A stretch of DNA of 64,000 nt, taken from positions 1 through 64,000 of the forward strand of contig CAMUZG010000007.1 of assembly GCA_947165145.1 (NCBI GenBank). The letters run 5' to 3'. The stretch is from an uncultured Selenomonadales bacterium (GTDB taxonomy: Bacteria > Bacillota > Negativicutes > Selenomonadales > Selenomonadaceae). Below the pieces are notes generated by a model that was given only the letters and a program-made list of their open reading frames with translations, was not told the origin of the DNA and searched no databases. Positions 18,724 to 25,723 of the stretch are shown here, piece by piece (within the stretch, counting starts at the first letter, position 1; the number at the start of each line of letters is the position of its first letter). The translations under genes were made by a program, and so were the position numbers.

Positions 18724-18766
18724 AAAAAATCCCGTCCACTCGATTTGAGCGGCGGGATAATTTTTT
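18724..18766. terminator. Bidirectional intrinsic terminator
   Basis: TCCCGTC ... GGCGGGA with a CACTCGATTTGAGC loop region, flanked by an A-run on the left and a T-run on the right. It lies between two convergent genes (the MFS gene and the HTH gene). Its loop sequence recurs in the terminators at 19626 and 43737. Confidence 0.8.
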
Positions 18767-19223
18767 AGCGTTTCAAATTCTGCACGATACGATACTTTTT
18801 GATTTCGGCTTCCAATTCACTGACGGCGATTTCCAGGGCAATTTGTTTCTTTTTAAAATCTTTCGGATCAAGGTCTTCCGCTTCGAGTTCAAGTTGTTGC
18901 AGTTGCAGATTGAGCTTTTTTAACTCCATCTCTTTGACTTCAATGACGCTTTCCAAAATTTCCGGACTGACGGATTCAAGGTTATCGGTCGCGTTATTTT
19001 TGATGTACGTTTCCAAATCTTCCTTGCTGATGCGATAGGATTTGCCGCCCGAAGCTTTGATTTCGCCGTCGCGGATTTTTTTTCTGACGGTGTATTCGCT
19101 GATGTTGAGCAAAGTCGCCACATCTTTTGTTGTGTAAAAATTTTTGTTCATCATGTCGACGATTTTTGAAACAGCCAAAGTGCCTGCAGCTCCTGCCGCC
19201 GCCGCGAGAATCAACGGTACCAT
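18765..19223 (-). CDS. Membrane-anchored excisionase-type helix-turn-helix protein
   Basis: A 152-residue protein with three parts. The first is a hydrophobic Ala/Gly-rich N-terminal segment (PLILAAAAGAAGTLAVSKIV, residues 3-22), likely a membrane helix. The second is an excisionase/MerR-like winged helix (FYTTKDVATLLNISEYTV, then KIRDGEIKA and YRISKEDLETYI, residues about 28-78). The third is a charged coiled coil to the C-terminus. The start is supported by GGGAGG eight bases before the ATG, so the hydrophobic segment is part of the protein. It is divergent from a small glycine-zipper gene across 170 bp. A DNA-binding role is likely from the fold; a membrane-tethered regulator is inference. 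Confidence 0.75.
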   Translation of the reverse strand: MVPLILAAAAGAAGTLAVSKIVDMMNKNFYTTKDVATLLNISEYTVRKKIRDGEIKASGGKSYRISKEDLETYIKNNATDNLESVSPEILESVIEVKEMELKKLNLQLQQLELEAEDLDPKDFKKKQIALEIAVSELEAEIKKYRIVQNLKR

Positions 19224-19309
19224 TTGCCACGCCTCCCAAAAATTTTTTTTATTCTATCAGAGTTTTTTCGCCATAACAACACACGATTAAAATATTTTCC
19301 ACGCAGACG

Positions 19310-19338
19310 TTGACAAATAACAATTCATGCTTTATATT
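19310..19338 (+). promoter_or_regulatory. Promoter of the glycine-zipper gene
   Basis: TTGACA (19310-19315), 17 bp, TATATT (19333-19338). The transcript would have a leader of about 50 nt containing repeated CAACA units. Confidence 0.75.
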
Positions 19339-19393
19339 GAGCATATACAACAGCAACACAACAACAACATAAAATTACAAGGAGGCAAACATC

Positions 19394-19606
19394 ATGAAGA
19401 GAACCAACGAGAAAATCGGTGCTTTTGCGGGCACAATCTTTGGCATGACGGCAGGTGCCATAAAAGGTGCCAAATACGGAGTCGCGGGCGGCGGCGGCGC
19501 AACCTCTGGCACAATCCCCTTCGCGGTAGCTTTAGGAATAATCGGCGGTCTTGCAGGTGCTCTCGGCGGTAGTGAAATTGACAGACGCGATGACAGCCGC
19601 AAATAA
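19394..19606 (+). CDS. Small glycine-zipper membrane protein
   Basis: A 70-residue protein with two Gly/Ala-rich hydrophobic stretches (IGAFAGTIFGMTAGAI and FAVALGIIGGLAGALGG) carrying GxxxG-type spacing, separated by a GGGG turn and closed by a charged tail (DRRDDSRK). Such hairpins insert in membranes; the architecture recalls glycine-zipper proteins and some leaderless pore-forming peptides, but there is no double-glycine leader and no dedicated exporter or immunity gene nearby. The ATG follows GGAGG with good spacing, and it has its own promoter and terminator. It faces the membrane-anchored HTH gene, which could be its regulator. Function unknown. Confidence 0.7.
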   Translation: MKRTNEKIGAFAGTIFGMTAGAIKGAKYGVAGGGGATSGTIPFAVALGIIGGLAGALGGSEIDRRDDSRK

Positions 19607-19625
19607 AATTTAAGCAACGTCACAT

Positions 19626-19669
19626 AAAAAACCCCCGTCACTCGATTTGAGCGGCGGGGAATTTTTTTT
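19626..19669. terminator. Bidirectional intrinsic terminator
   Basis: CCCCGTC ... GGCGGGG with the loop CACTCGATTTGAGC, an A-run before and eight T after. It serves the small + strand gene and the - strand gene ending at 19700. The loop is identical to that of the terminator at 18724. Confidence 0.8.
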
Positions 19670-19699
19670 AGCGCGGTATGTGCTGATTCACGAAAGATT

Positions 19700-20065
19700 T
19701 TATCTCCGTGAAAAATTTTTACGTCGCAAAGCTTTAGGCTTGTCCCAAATTTCCGTCAGCACGAACGATTCAAGCATTGTTGTCGGCGTCAAGTTCAAGT
19801 TGAGTTCGGAAGTTTCGGGCTCATGTGTCGGCTCGATTGTCGTTCGCGGCGTCGACTTGATTTTTTTCGGGCGAACTTCGGCTTGATTCGGTTGATTGAT
19901 GAAGATTGGGACTTCTTCGCCTGGACGATTCGGATCGTTGGCTAGCGTCGGTATGTCGAAGTCGGGCGATTGATTCGGCGGCGGGAGGCGTTTTGTTTTG
20001 CGTTTGGCAAGATTGTCGATGACCGTGACTGCCAGCCAGATTAAAAAGATTGTCGCGAGTTCCAT
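19700..20065 (-). CDS. Single-pass membrane protein, Pro/Thr-rich, unknown function
   Basis: A 121-residue protein. An N-terminal membrane helix (LATIFLIWLAVTVI) is followed by a basic patch (AKRKTKRLPPP) that predicts the tail in the cytoplasm, then a low-complexity Pro/Glu/Thr-rich tail. No family was recognised. The start chosen is the ATG behind GGGGTGACAGC; the ORF-track start 10 codons earlier has no ribosome binding site. It follows larE on the same strand, with about 50 bp between. Likely a lineage-specific membrane protein. Confidence 0.6.
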   Translation of the reverse strand: MELATIFLIWLAVTVIDNLAKRKTKRLPPPNQSPDFDIPTLANDPNRPGEEVPIFINQPNQAEVRPKKIKSTPRTTIEPTHEPETSELNLNLTPTTMLESFVLTEIWDKPKALRRKNFSRR

Positions 20066-20116
20066 GCTGTCACCCCGCAGAAAATTTTTCGTCATTATAC
20101 AGGACGCGCGAAACTT

Positions 20117-20917
20117 TCACAAGCCGATATTCATGCTACCGACGCGATAGCCCTGCAAATCCAGCGTGACGTAATCGAAACCGTAAGCCTTGAGCTTTTC
20201 AACGAGAACTTCGCGAATTTTCATGAGCTTGTCAAAATCTTCGGGCAAAATTTCAATCCGCGCAATTTTCCCGTGAACTCGAACGCGAAATTGTTCGAAG
20301 TCGTTGTCGCGAAGAAAATCTTCGGATTTCTCGACCATCGCCAATTTTTCGACGCTGATATTTTCGCCGTAAGCAAATCGCGACGCCAAACACGCCATTG
20401 ACGGCTTGTCGGCAGTCAGCAAATTCATTGCGCGGGACAATTCGCGAATCTCGGACTTGTACAGCTCAGCATGACGCAACGGGCTTTTCACGTCGAGTTC
20501 AGCGATTGCCTTCATGCCAGGGCGGTAGTCGTTGTTGTCGTCCATGTTCGAGCCTTCAACGACATGCGCAAGACTGTTCGCCGCCGCGATTGTTTTAATC
20601 TGCGTAAAAATACTTCGCTTGCAAATGTAGCAGCGATTCGGCGGATTTTGTGCAAAGCCGTCAATTTTCAGCGCGTCGACGAAAAAAATTTCCTGCCGAA
20701 TATTTTCATGCCGACAAAAATTTTCAGCCTCATCGCGTTCACGTTTCGGGAACAAATTCGACACGGCAGTCACTGCAAGAATTTTTTCGCCCAAAACTTC
20801 ATGCGCAACCTTGAGCAAAAAAGTTGAATCGACGCCGCCCGAAAACGCAACTGCAACGCTGTTCAATTCCCGCAAATAATTTTTCAGTCGCTCAAATTTT
20901 TCGGAAAGCTCAATCAT
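20117..20917 (-). CDS. larE: ATP-dependent sulfur transferase LarE-like
   Basis: A 266-residue PP-loop enzyme. LarE adenylates the carboxylates of pyridinium dicarboxylate mononucleotide and inserts sulfur during synthesis of the nickel-pincer cofactor of lactate racemase. The PP-loop SGGVDSTF lies at residues 26-33. The sulfur-donor region MACLASRF places a Cys at residue 176, the position of the sacrificial Cys in the characterised enzyme. A CYIC pair (C96, C99) adds two cysteines, which fits the three-cysteine subgroup proposed to hold a [4Fe-4S] cluster and to act catalytically. No larA, larB or larC is in this window. It stands behind the terminator of the rpsB-tsf operon. Confidence 0.85.
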   Translation of the reverse strand: MIELSEKFERLKNYLRELNSVAVAFSGGVDSTFLLKVAHEVLGEKILAVTAVSNLFPKRERDEAENFCRHENIRQEIFFVDALKIDGFAQNPPNRCYICKRSIFTQIKTIAAANSLAHVVEGSNMDDNNDYRPGMKAIAELDVKSPLRHAELYKSEIRELSRAMNLLTADKPSMACLASRFAYGENISVEKLAMVEKSEDFLRDNDFEQFRVRVHGKIARIEILPEDFDKLMKIREVLVEKLKAYGFDYVTLDLQGYRVGSMNIGL

Positions 20918-20932
20918 AAAATCATCTCCGTT

Positions 20933-20972
20933 GCAAAAAAAATCCCGACTCGACGCGCTGCCAAGTCGGAAA
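20933..20972 (-). terminator. Intrinsic terminator of rpsB-tsf
   Basis: On the minus strand, CCGACT, a 13-nt loop, AGTCGG, then a run of T. It lies between tsf and larE. Confidence 0.8.
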
Positions 20973-21004
20973 TTTTTTTACGTTATATTCGTGTGACGTT
21001 CAAA

Positions 21005-21883
21005 TTACATGCCGGCTTGAGCCGCAACTTCAGCCGCGAAATCAGTTTCTTTCTTCTCGATACCTTCGCCGAGTTGATAGCGGGTGAAGCGCAGAACTTT
21101 TTCGCCGCCGAGAATGTCTTTGACGGTCTTTTTGTCGTTGGGGTCGGATTTGACAAATTCCTGTTCGATAAGGCAAACTTCTTTGTAGAATTTGTTGATG
21201 CGACCGAGAACCATTTTTTCAACGATTTTTTCGGGCTTGCCTTCTTCGAGAGCCTGTTTGCGGAGAATTTCTTTTTCGTGTTCGAGTTCGGAGGCGTCGA
21301 CGCCAGCGCGGTCAACGGCAAGAGGATTGGCAGCAGCGATTTGCATTGCGACATCTTTGCCGAGTTCGGTGGTGCCGCCCGTCATGTCGACGAGAACGCC
21401 GATTTTGCCGCCCATGTGAATATAAGTCGTGAGTTTGCCTTTGGTCTCGTAAGTGACGAAACGACGAATCGAAATTTTTTCGCCGATAGTCGCGGTTGCT
21501 TCGGTTACGAGGTCGGAAACTTTTTTGCCGTCGATAACGCCGTCATTGAGCGCGTCGAGATCGGCAGGTTTGTTCGCCGCAATGTATTCGATAATCGTCT
21601 GTTCGAGAGCGCGGAAGCTCTCGTTGTTGGCTGTGAAGTCGGTTTCGCAGTTGACTTCGAGCAGGACGCCGGTTTTGCCGTCTTTGGAAATGTAAGCAGC
21701 GACAGCACCTTCAGCAGCGATACGACCGGATTTTTTTGCGGCTTTGGCAATACCTTTTTCGCGCAACCAGTCGATAGCCTTTTGCATGTCGCCGTCGTTG
21801 GCGGTCAAAGCTTTTTTGCAATCCATCATACCTGCGCCGGTTCTCTCGCGCAGTTCTTTAACATCTTTTGCACTGATAGCCAT
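21005..21883 (-). CDS. tsf: Translation elongation factor Ts
   Basis: EF-Ts (292 residues) recycles EF-Tu by exchanging GDP for GTP. It starts with the conserved [22 protein letters not shown] (split here: [19 protein letters not shown]), followed by [10 protein letters not shown], the core [10 protein letters not shown] and the [10 protein letters not shown] region. The ORF-track start is 18 codons too long; the ATG at 21883 follows GAGGTGAAATAT. It lies 102 bp downstream of rpsB on the same strand, the standard bacterial operon, and ends at a clear terminator. Confidence 0.96.
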   Translation of the reverse strand: MAISAKDVKELRERTGAGMMDCKKALTANDGDMQKAIDWLREKGIAKAAKKSGRIAAEGAVAAYISKDGKTGVLLEVNCETDFTANNESFRALEQTIIEYIAANKPADLDALNDGVIDGKKVSDLVTEATATIGEKISIRRFVTYETKGKLTTYIHMGGKIGVLVDMTGGTTELGKDVAMQIAAANPLAVDRAGVDASELEHEKEILRKQALEEGKPEKIVEKMVLGRINKFYKEVCLIEQEFVKSDPNDKKTVKDILGGEKVLRFTRYQLGEGIEKKETDFAAEVAAQAGM

Positions 21884-21985
21884 ATATTTCACCTCAGAAA
21901 ATCTTTCAAAGTTAATCTTCGACTTCGAGCGCGGCAATCGACTTATGTCGTCGCCACGTCAAACGCGACATCTGTTCCGTCGCTT

Positions 21986-22711
21986 TTAAAGCGACTCTTC
22001 GTTCTCTTCGGACGCTTCGGCAATTTCGGCACCTTGGTTGCCTTCGAGCATGGCGTCGGCAATTTTGGCGGTGAGCAGTTTGACAGCGCGGATAGCGTCG
22101 TCGTTGCCAGGAATGACGTAATCAATCTCGTCGGGGTCGCAGTTCGTGTCGACGATTGCGACAATCGGAATGTTGAGCTTGCGAGCTTCAGCGACGGCAA
22201 TACGTTCTTTGCGCGGGTCAACGACGAAGAGTGCGCCAGGCAACTTGTTCATCTCTTTGATACCGCCGAGATATTTTTCGAGACGCGCCATTTCATGACG
22301 GAGCTGCATGACTTCCTTTTTGGTCAAGACTTCAAATGTGCCGTCCTGCTCCATTGCCTCAAGTTCTTTCAGGCGATTGATACGCTTTTGAATCGTCTGG
22401 AAGTTCGTGAGCATGCCTCCGAGCCAACGCTCATTGACGAAGAATTGACCGGAACGAATCGCTTCATCTTTGACGGCTTCTTGAGCCTGTTTCTTTGTGC
22501 CGACGAAGAGAATCGATTTGCCTTCTTCGGCGACGGTGCGGACGAAGTTGTAAGCCTCGTCGACTTTGCGAACGGTTTTTTGCAGGTCGATGATGTAGAT
22601 GCCGTTGCGTTCGGTGAAGATGTAACGCGCCATTTTCGGGTTCCAACGACGAGTTTGGTGACCGAAATGCACGCCCGCTTCCAACAGCTGTTTCATTGAG
22701 ATAACTGCCAT
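21986..22711 (-). CDS. rpsB: 30S ribosomal protein S2
   Basis: S2 (241 residues) binds the 30S head-body junction. It opens with the family motif [20 protein letters not shown], then the [16 protein letters not shown] and [10 protein letters not shown] segments, and a zinc-free C-terminal acidic tail ([13 protein letters not shown]). The ATG is behind AGGAGGAATTTTCAA. It is first in the rpsB-tsf operon, under a strong promoter about 165 bp upstream with a long leader. Confidence 0.97.
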   Translation of the reverse strand: MAVISMKQLLEAGVHFGHQTRRWNPKMARYIFTERNGIYIIDLQKTVRKVDEAYNFVRTVAEEGKSILFVGTKKQAQEAVKDEAIRSGQFFVNERWLGGMLTNFQTIQKRINRLKELEAMEQDGTFEVLTKKEVMQLRHEMARLEKYLGGIKEMNKLPGALFVVDPRKERIAVAEARKLNIPIVAIVDTNCDPDEIDYVIPGNDDAIRAVKLLTAKIADAMLEGNQGAEIAEASEENEESL

Positions 22712-22784
22712 TTGAAAATTCCTCCTGTTTGTTCATTCGCGGAACATTTTTCGCGCCGTTTGACAGGGGTTAGGTTTTAGAAGT

Positions 22785-22822
22785 TTAATTCCTCATTCCT
22801 AATTCCACATTCCTAATTGACG
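22785..22822. repeat. Heptamer-type intergenic repeat in the rpsB leader
   Basis: Units such as ATTCCTCATTCCTAATTCC lie inside the 5' leader of rpsB, downstream of its promoter, so they are transcribed. Confidence 0.6.
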
Positions 22823-22873
22823 AATCTGCACAGGTCGACGCTCCGCCCCGCGTGTTTTGGTTAAACGTCGCGA

Positions 22874-22902
22874 ATTATACCACAAGAAAAATTTCACGGC
22901 AA
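22874..22902 (-). promoter_or_regulatory. Promoter of rpsB-tsf
   Basis: On the minus strand: TTGCCG, a 17-bp spacer ending in TGG, and a perfect TATAAT, giving an extended -10. The leader to rpsB is about 155 nt and could hold an autoregulatory S2-binding structure, which was not resolved by eye. Confidence 0.8.
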
Positions 22903-22917
22903 GAAATTTTTGCAAAT

Positions 22918-24516
22918 TCAATCAAGCAGATTGTCTTCGTAGACGTGACGTAGCTCGGTCAAGTTCTGCGTGTTCAAATCTTTGTGACACGTCCACGACG
23001 CAGAATTAATTTCCATTGTCTGGCGATTGTCGGAAGTGTACTGCTCCCACGCTGGAATTAAATCGTTGTTCGGATTGCCCGTCGCCGCGAAAGATGTCCA
23101 CGTCGCTTGCACTTGCTTAACAAATTTCTGCGCGGGTTTCGGCTCAATGCCTTCGCTCGGATTGTTGAAGACGAACGGCAAATCAATCGAATGACACGAG
23201 CCCAACTTCTCAACGGGGGATTTCTGGCTGAACAGATAAAAATACACGTCGCCGAAAGTCGATTGATATTCCGCCGCAAGCTCTTGACCGACGCGCCAAT
23301 CAAGCTGATTTGCAAACTCCAAAAAATTTTCGTTGCCGTCAGGCTCCGCGTGATTTTCCTGCCACGCACGATAAATTTCCGCTTGATTCGTGAATTCGCC
23401 TTCGTAGACAACGGGCGTCAACTTCGCGTAAAATTCGGGGAGATGTTCCAAAAATTCATCGTAGTACAAAAGCCAATAGCGATACTCGTCAGCGGTGTTG
23501 CCCGTCAAAAATTTTATGCCGCGAGCCGCACCATCTTTCAAAGCGCGGAACGGGTGTTCAGGCAAATATTTTCCGTCGCACGTCGGGAAGTAGTCAGTCT
23601 CCGCGATAAACGGACGCGTCATATAAAATTTCTCGTAAAGTTGCTCAAGTTCTTCGGCAGGTTTGGCGATTAGCTCACGCATATTTTTAAAACCGCCCAA
23701 CGCCATGAACTCTTCGGCAAGTTTGATTGAGTGATCGGGCGTGTGATAGAACGACAGGTGCCCCGATTGCGCGATAACTTTTCTGAACAGACCTTTCGCC
23801 GCAGGAAGAACCGACAGGAACATTACCGACGATGCGCCCGCGCTCTCGCCGAAAATCGTAATGTTGTCGGGGTCGCCGCCGAAATATGCAATGTTCTCTC
23901 TGACCCACGTCAACGCCGCAACTTGATCTTTTATGCCGAGATAGCCGCTGTCCGCGAAGTCAGAATCAATGCCGCTGAAATTCATGAAGCCGAAAATGTT
24001 CAGCCGATAATTAATCGTGACGACGACAACTTCGTGAGCCGCCGCAAGATTCGCGCCGTGATAGCATGGGTCGCTTGAGCCGCCGCTGACGAAGCCGCCG
24101 CCAGGTATGAAAACCATCACGGGTTTGCCGGAAGCGTCGCCGCGCGTCCAGATGTTGAGCGTCAAACAATCTTCGCTCTGCCGATTGAGAGATGCGGGCT
24201 CAACTTTGTCAACGTCTTGAATCGGCGAGGCACCGAAATTTTTTGCGTCGAATTCGTCGTCTGAAGGTTGCAACGGTTGGGGAGCACGCCAACGCAATTC
24301 ACCAACGGGCGGTTGAGCATACGGAATGCCCAGCCACGTTCTGACGCCGCGTTTGCCGACGAAGCCGTTAAATTTGCCGTAACGTGTCCGCACACTGCAA
24401 TTCTTTGCCGCGTGAACGATGTTATCGTCGCCGAAAAAATTTGTTGCCGCGAAGGCGATTGCCGCCATTGAAGTCGCCTTAATGAATTCTCTGCGCGTGA
24501 ATATTTTTTTTAGCAA
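22918..24516 (-). CDS. Tat-exported type B carboxylesterase
   Basis: A 532-residue alpha/beta-hydrolase of the carboxylesterase/para-nitrobenzyl esterase family, cleaving ester bonds of small substrates. The N-terminus is a twin-arginine signal (TRREFIKATSMAAIAF) ending near AA at residue 36. The oxyanion-hole segment IPGGGFVSGG lies near residue 138, and the nucleophile elbow GESAGASS puts the Ser at 225. The region KLGSCHSIDLPFVF near residue 440 contains the likely catalytic His. The start is a TTG with AAGGAAG upstream. It follows the RNase E/G gene by 22 bp, probably in one transcript. Export to the periplasm is a firm inference; the natural substrate is unknown. Confidence 0.9.
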   Translation of the reverse strand: MLKKIFTRREFIKATSMAAIAFAATNFFGDDNIVHAAKNCSVRTRYGKFNGFVGKRGVRTWLGIPYAQPPVGELRWRAPQPLQPSDDEFDAKNFGASPIQDVDKVEPASLNRQSEDCLTLNIWTRGDASGKPVMVFIPGGGFVSGGSSDPCYHGANLAAAHEVVVVTINYRLNIFGFMNFSGIDSDFADSGYLGIKDQVAALTWVRENIAYFGGDPDNITIFGESAGASSVMFLSVLPAAKGLFRKVIAQSGHLSFYHTPDHSIKLAEEFMALGGFKNMRELIAKPAEELEQLYEKFYMTRPFIAETDYFPTCDGKYLPEHPFRALKDGAARGIKFLTGNTADEYRYWLLYYDEFLEHLPEFYAKLTPVVYEGEFTNQAEIYRAWQENHAEPDGNENFLEFANQLDWRVGQELAAEYQSTFGDVYFYLFSQKSPVEKLGSCHSIDLPFVFNNPSEGIEPKPAQKFVKQVQATWTSFAATGNPNNDLIPAWEQYTSDNRQTMEINSASWTCHKDLNTQNLTELRHVYEDNLLD

Positions 24517-24538
24517 AATGAATCTTCCTTTCCGTTTA

Positions 24539-25630
24539 TCAAAAACTGTGACGCGTTATTTCGACGAGACCAAGCGGCGTCATGTCCACGACTTTTGTCT
24601 GATTGCGGTCGCGGCGTGCGAGATTGCGTAGGCTGTCCATCAAAATTTTTTTGTGCGCGTCGTCAACCATATCGATGAAGTCGACGATGACAATCCCGCC
24701 GAGATTGCGCCACTTCAGTTGCTTGAAAATAATTTCGCCCGCCTCCAAGTTCGTCTGCAAAATCGTTTCGTTGAAGTCGCTACGCCCGACGAATTTGGCG
24801 GTGTTCACGTCGATTGCGGTCAAGGCCTCGGTCTTGTCGATGACGATACGTCCGCCGCCCGGCAACGGCAATTCACGTGCGCGGGTCGAGGCAAGTTCCG
24901 CCGCAATGCCGAACGTCTCAAAAATTTGCGCGGGCTCGTCGTAGAAAAAAATTTTTTCGGGCGGAACGTGTTCAAGCAGTTTGCGTTGTATCTTGAGATT
25001 GTCGACGACAAATTCAGTGTCCGCCGCGAACTCGTCACGAAGAATTTTTTCGATTAAATCGTTGTCGCTGTAAAGCAGGGCGGGCGGTTTACGTTTGTCG
25101 TTGCGTTCCAAAATTTTCGCCCAAAGTTCACGCAGATGTTCGATATCTTCAAGTAGGGAATTTTCATCGCAACCTTCAGCCGCTGTCCGAACGATTATTC
25201 CAGAGTTTTGCGGACGAATTTTTTTTGCCAACGCGTGAAGTCGTTCGTGTTCTTCGCCGCGAATTTTATTCGAGACGCCGACATAATTGAGCGTGGGCAG
25301 GAAGACAGCGAGTTTGCCCGCCAAGCTGATGTTGAACGTGGCACGCGCACCTTTCAAGCCGCATTCGTCCTTTTCGATTTGAATCAGCACATCTTGCCCG
25401 ACGGAAAATTTTTTCGCCGCACTAAATTGCACGAAGGCATTTTTATCGCGACCGATGTCCACGAACGCCGCACGCATGCCAGGTAAAAAATTCTGCACGC
25501 GACCTTTGTAGATGTTGCCGATGAGTCGCGGCACGTCGTACTGTTCGGTGTAAATCGCGTCGAGTTCGTCATTGATGAGCACAGCCGCGCAGGTTCGTCC
25601 GCCCTTGTGGCTGATAATAATTTTTTTCAT
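24539..25630 (-). CDS. Ribonuclease E/G family protein, short form
   Basis: An endoribonuclease of the RNase E/G family with 363 residues. An S1-like RNA-binding part (PRLIGNIYKGRVQNFLPGMRAAFVDIG, split: GNIYKGRVQNFLPGMRAAF) is at the N-terminus. The two acidic catalytic motifs follow: TAIDVNTAKF and VDFIDMVDD. The protein stops directly after MTPLGLVEITR, where full-length relatives continue with a zinc-link (CxxCxG-type) and a dimerisation domain, so about 100 residues are missing. The ORF-track start is 9 codons too early (within a repeat); the ATG at 25630 matches family starts. It is preceded by a heptamer repeat and the terminator of the fructose operon. Confidence 0.85.
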   Translation of the reverse strand: MKKIIISHKGGRTCAAVLINDELDAIYTEQYDVPRLIGNIYKGRVQNFLPGMRAAFVDIGRDKNAFVQFSAAKKFSVGQDVLIQIEKDECGLKGARATFNISLAGKLAVFLPTLNYVGVSNKIRGEEHERLHALAKKIRPQNSGIIVRTAAEGCDENSLLEDIEHLRELWAKILERNDKRKPPALLYSDNDLIEKILRDEFAADTEFVVDNLKIQRKLLEHVPPEKIFFYDEPAQIFETFGIAAELASTRARELPLPGGGRIVIDKTEALTAIDVNTAKFVGRSDFNETILQTNLEAGEIIFKQLKWRNLGGIVIVDFIDMVDDAHKKILMDSLRNLARRDRNQTKVVDMTPLGLVEITRHSF

Positions 25631-25631
25631 T

Positions 25632-25668
25632 TCACAATTCCTAATTCCTAATTCCACATTCCTAATTA
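25632..25668. repeat. Heptamer-type intergenic repeat
   Basis: Tandem ATTCCTAATTCCTAATTCC-like units lie immediately upstream of the RNase E/G start codon. Confidence 0.65.
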
Positions 25669-25709
25669 AAAAAAGTCCCGCCGAGTTGTTCGACGGGAAA
25701 ATTTTTTTA
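25668..25709. terminator. Bidirectional intrinsic terminator of the fructose operon
   Basis: CCCG-c-CGA / TCG-a-CGGG stem with A-run and T-run flanks. On the minus strand it ends the fructose PTS operon 15-50 bp after the stop codon. Confidence 0.75.
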
Positions 25710-25723
25710 TCGGAAATCAGTTA

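Noticed and set aside
19327-19572. An 81-residue + strand frame overlapping the glycine-zipper gene
   Set aside because: It is an out-of-frame shadow rich in Asn/Arg; the GGAGG site and membrane pattern support the 19394 frame.
20993-22699. A 568-residue open frame on the + strand
   Set aside because: It lies exactly antisense to tsf and rpsB, both unmistakable, and its protein is a low-complexity Phe/Asp/Val string typical of a codon-phase shadow.
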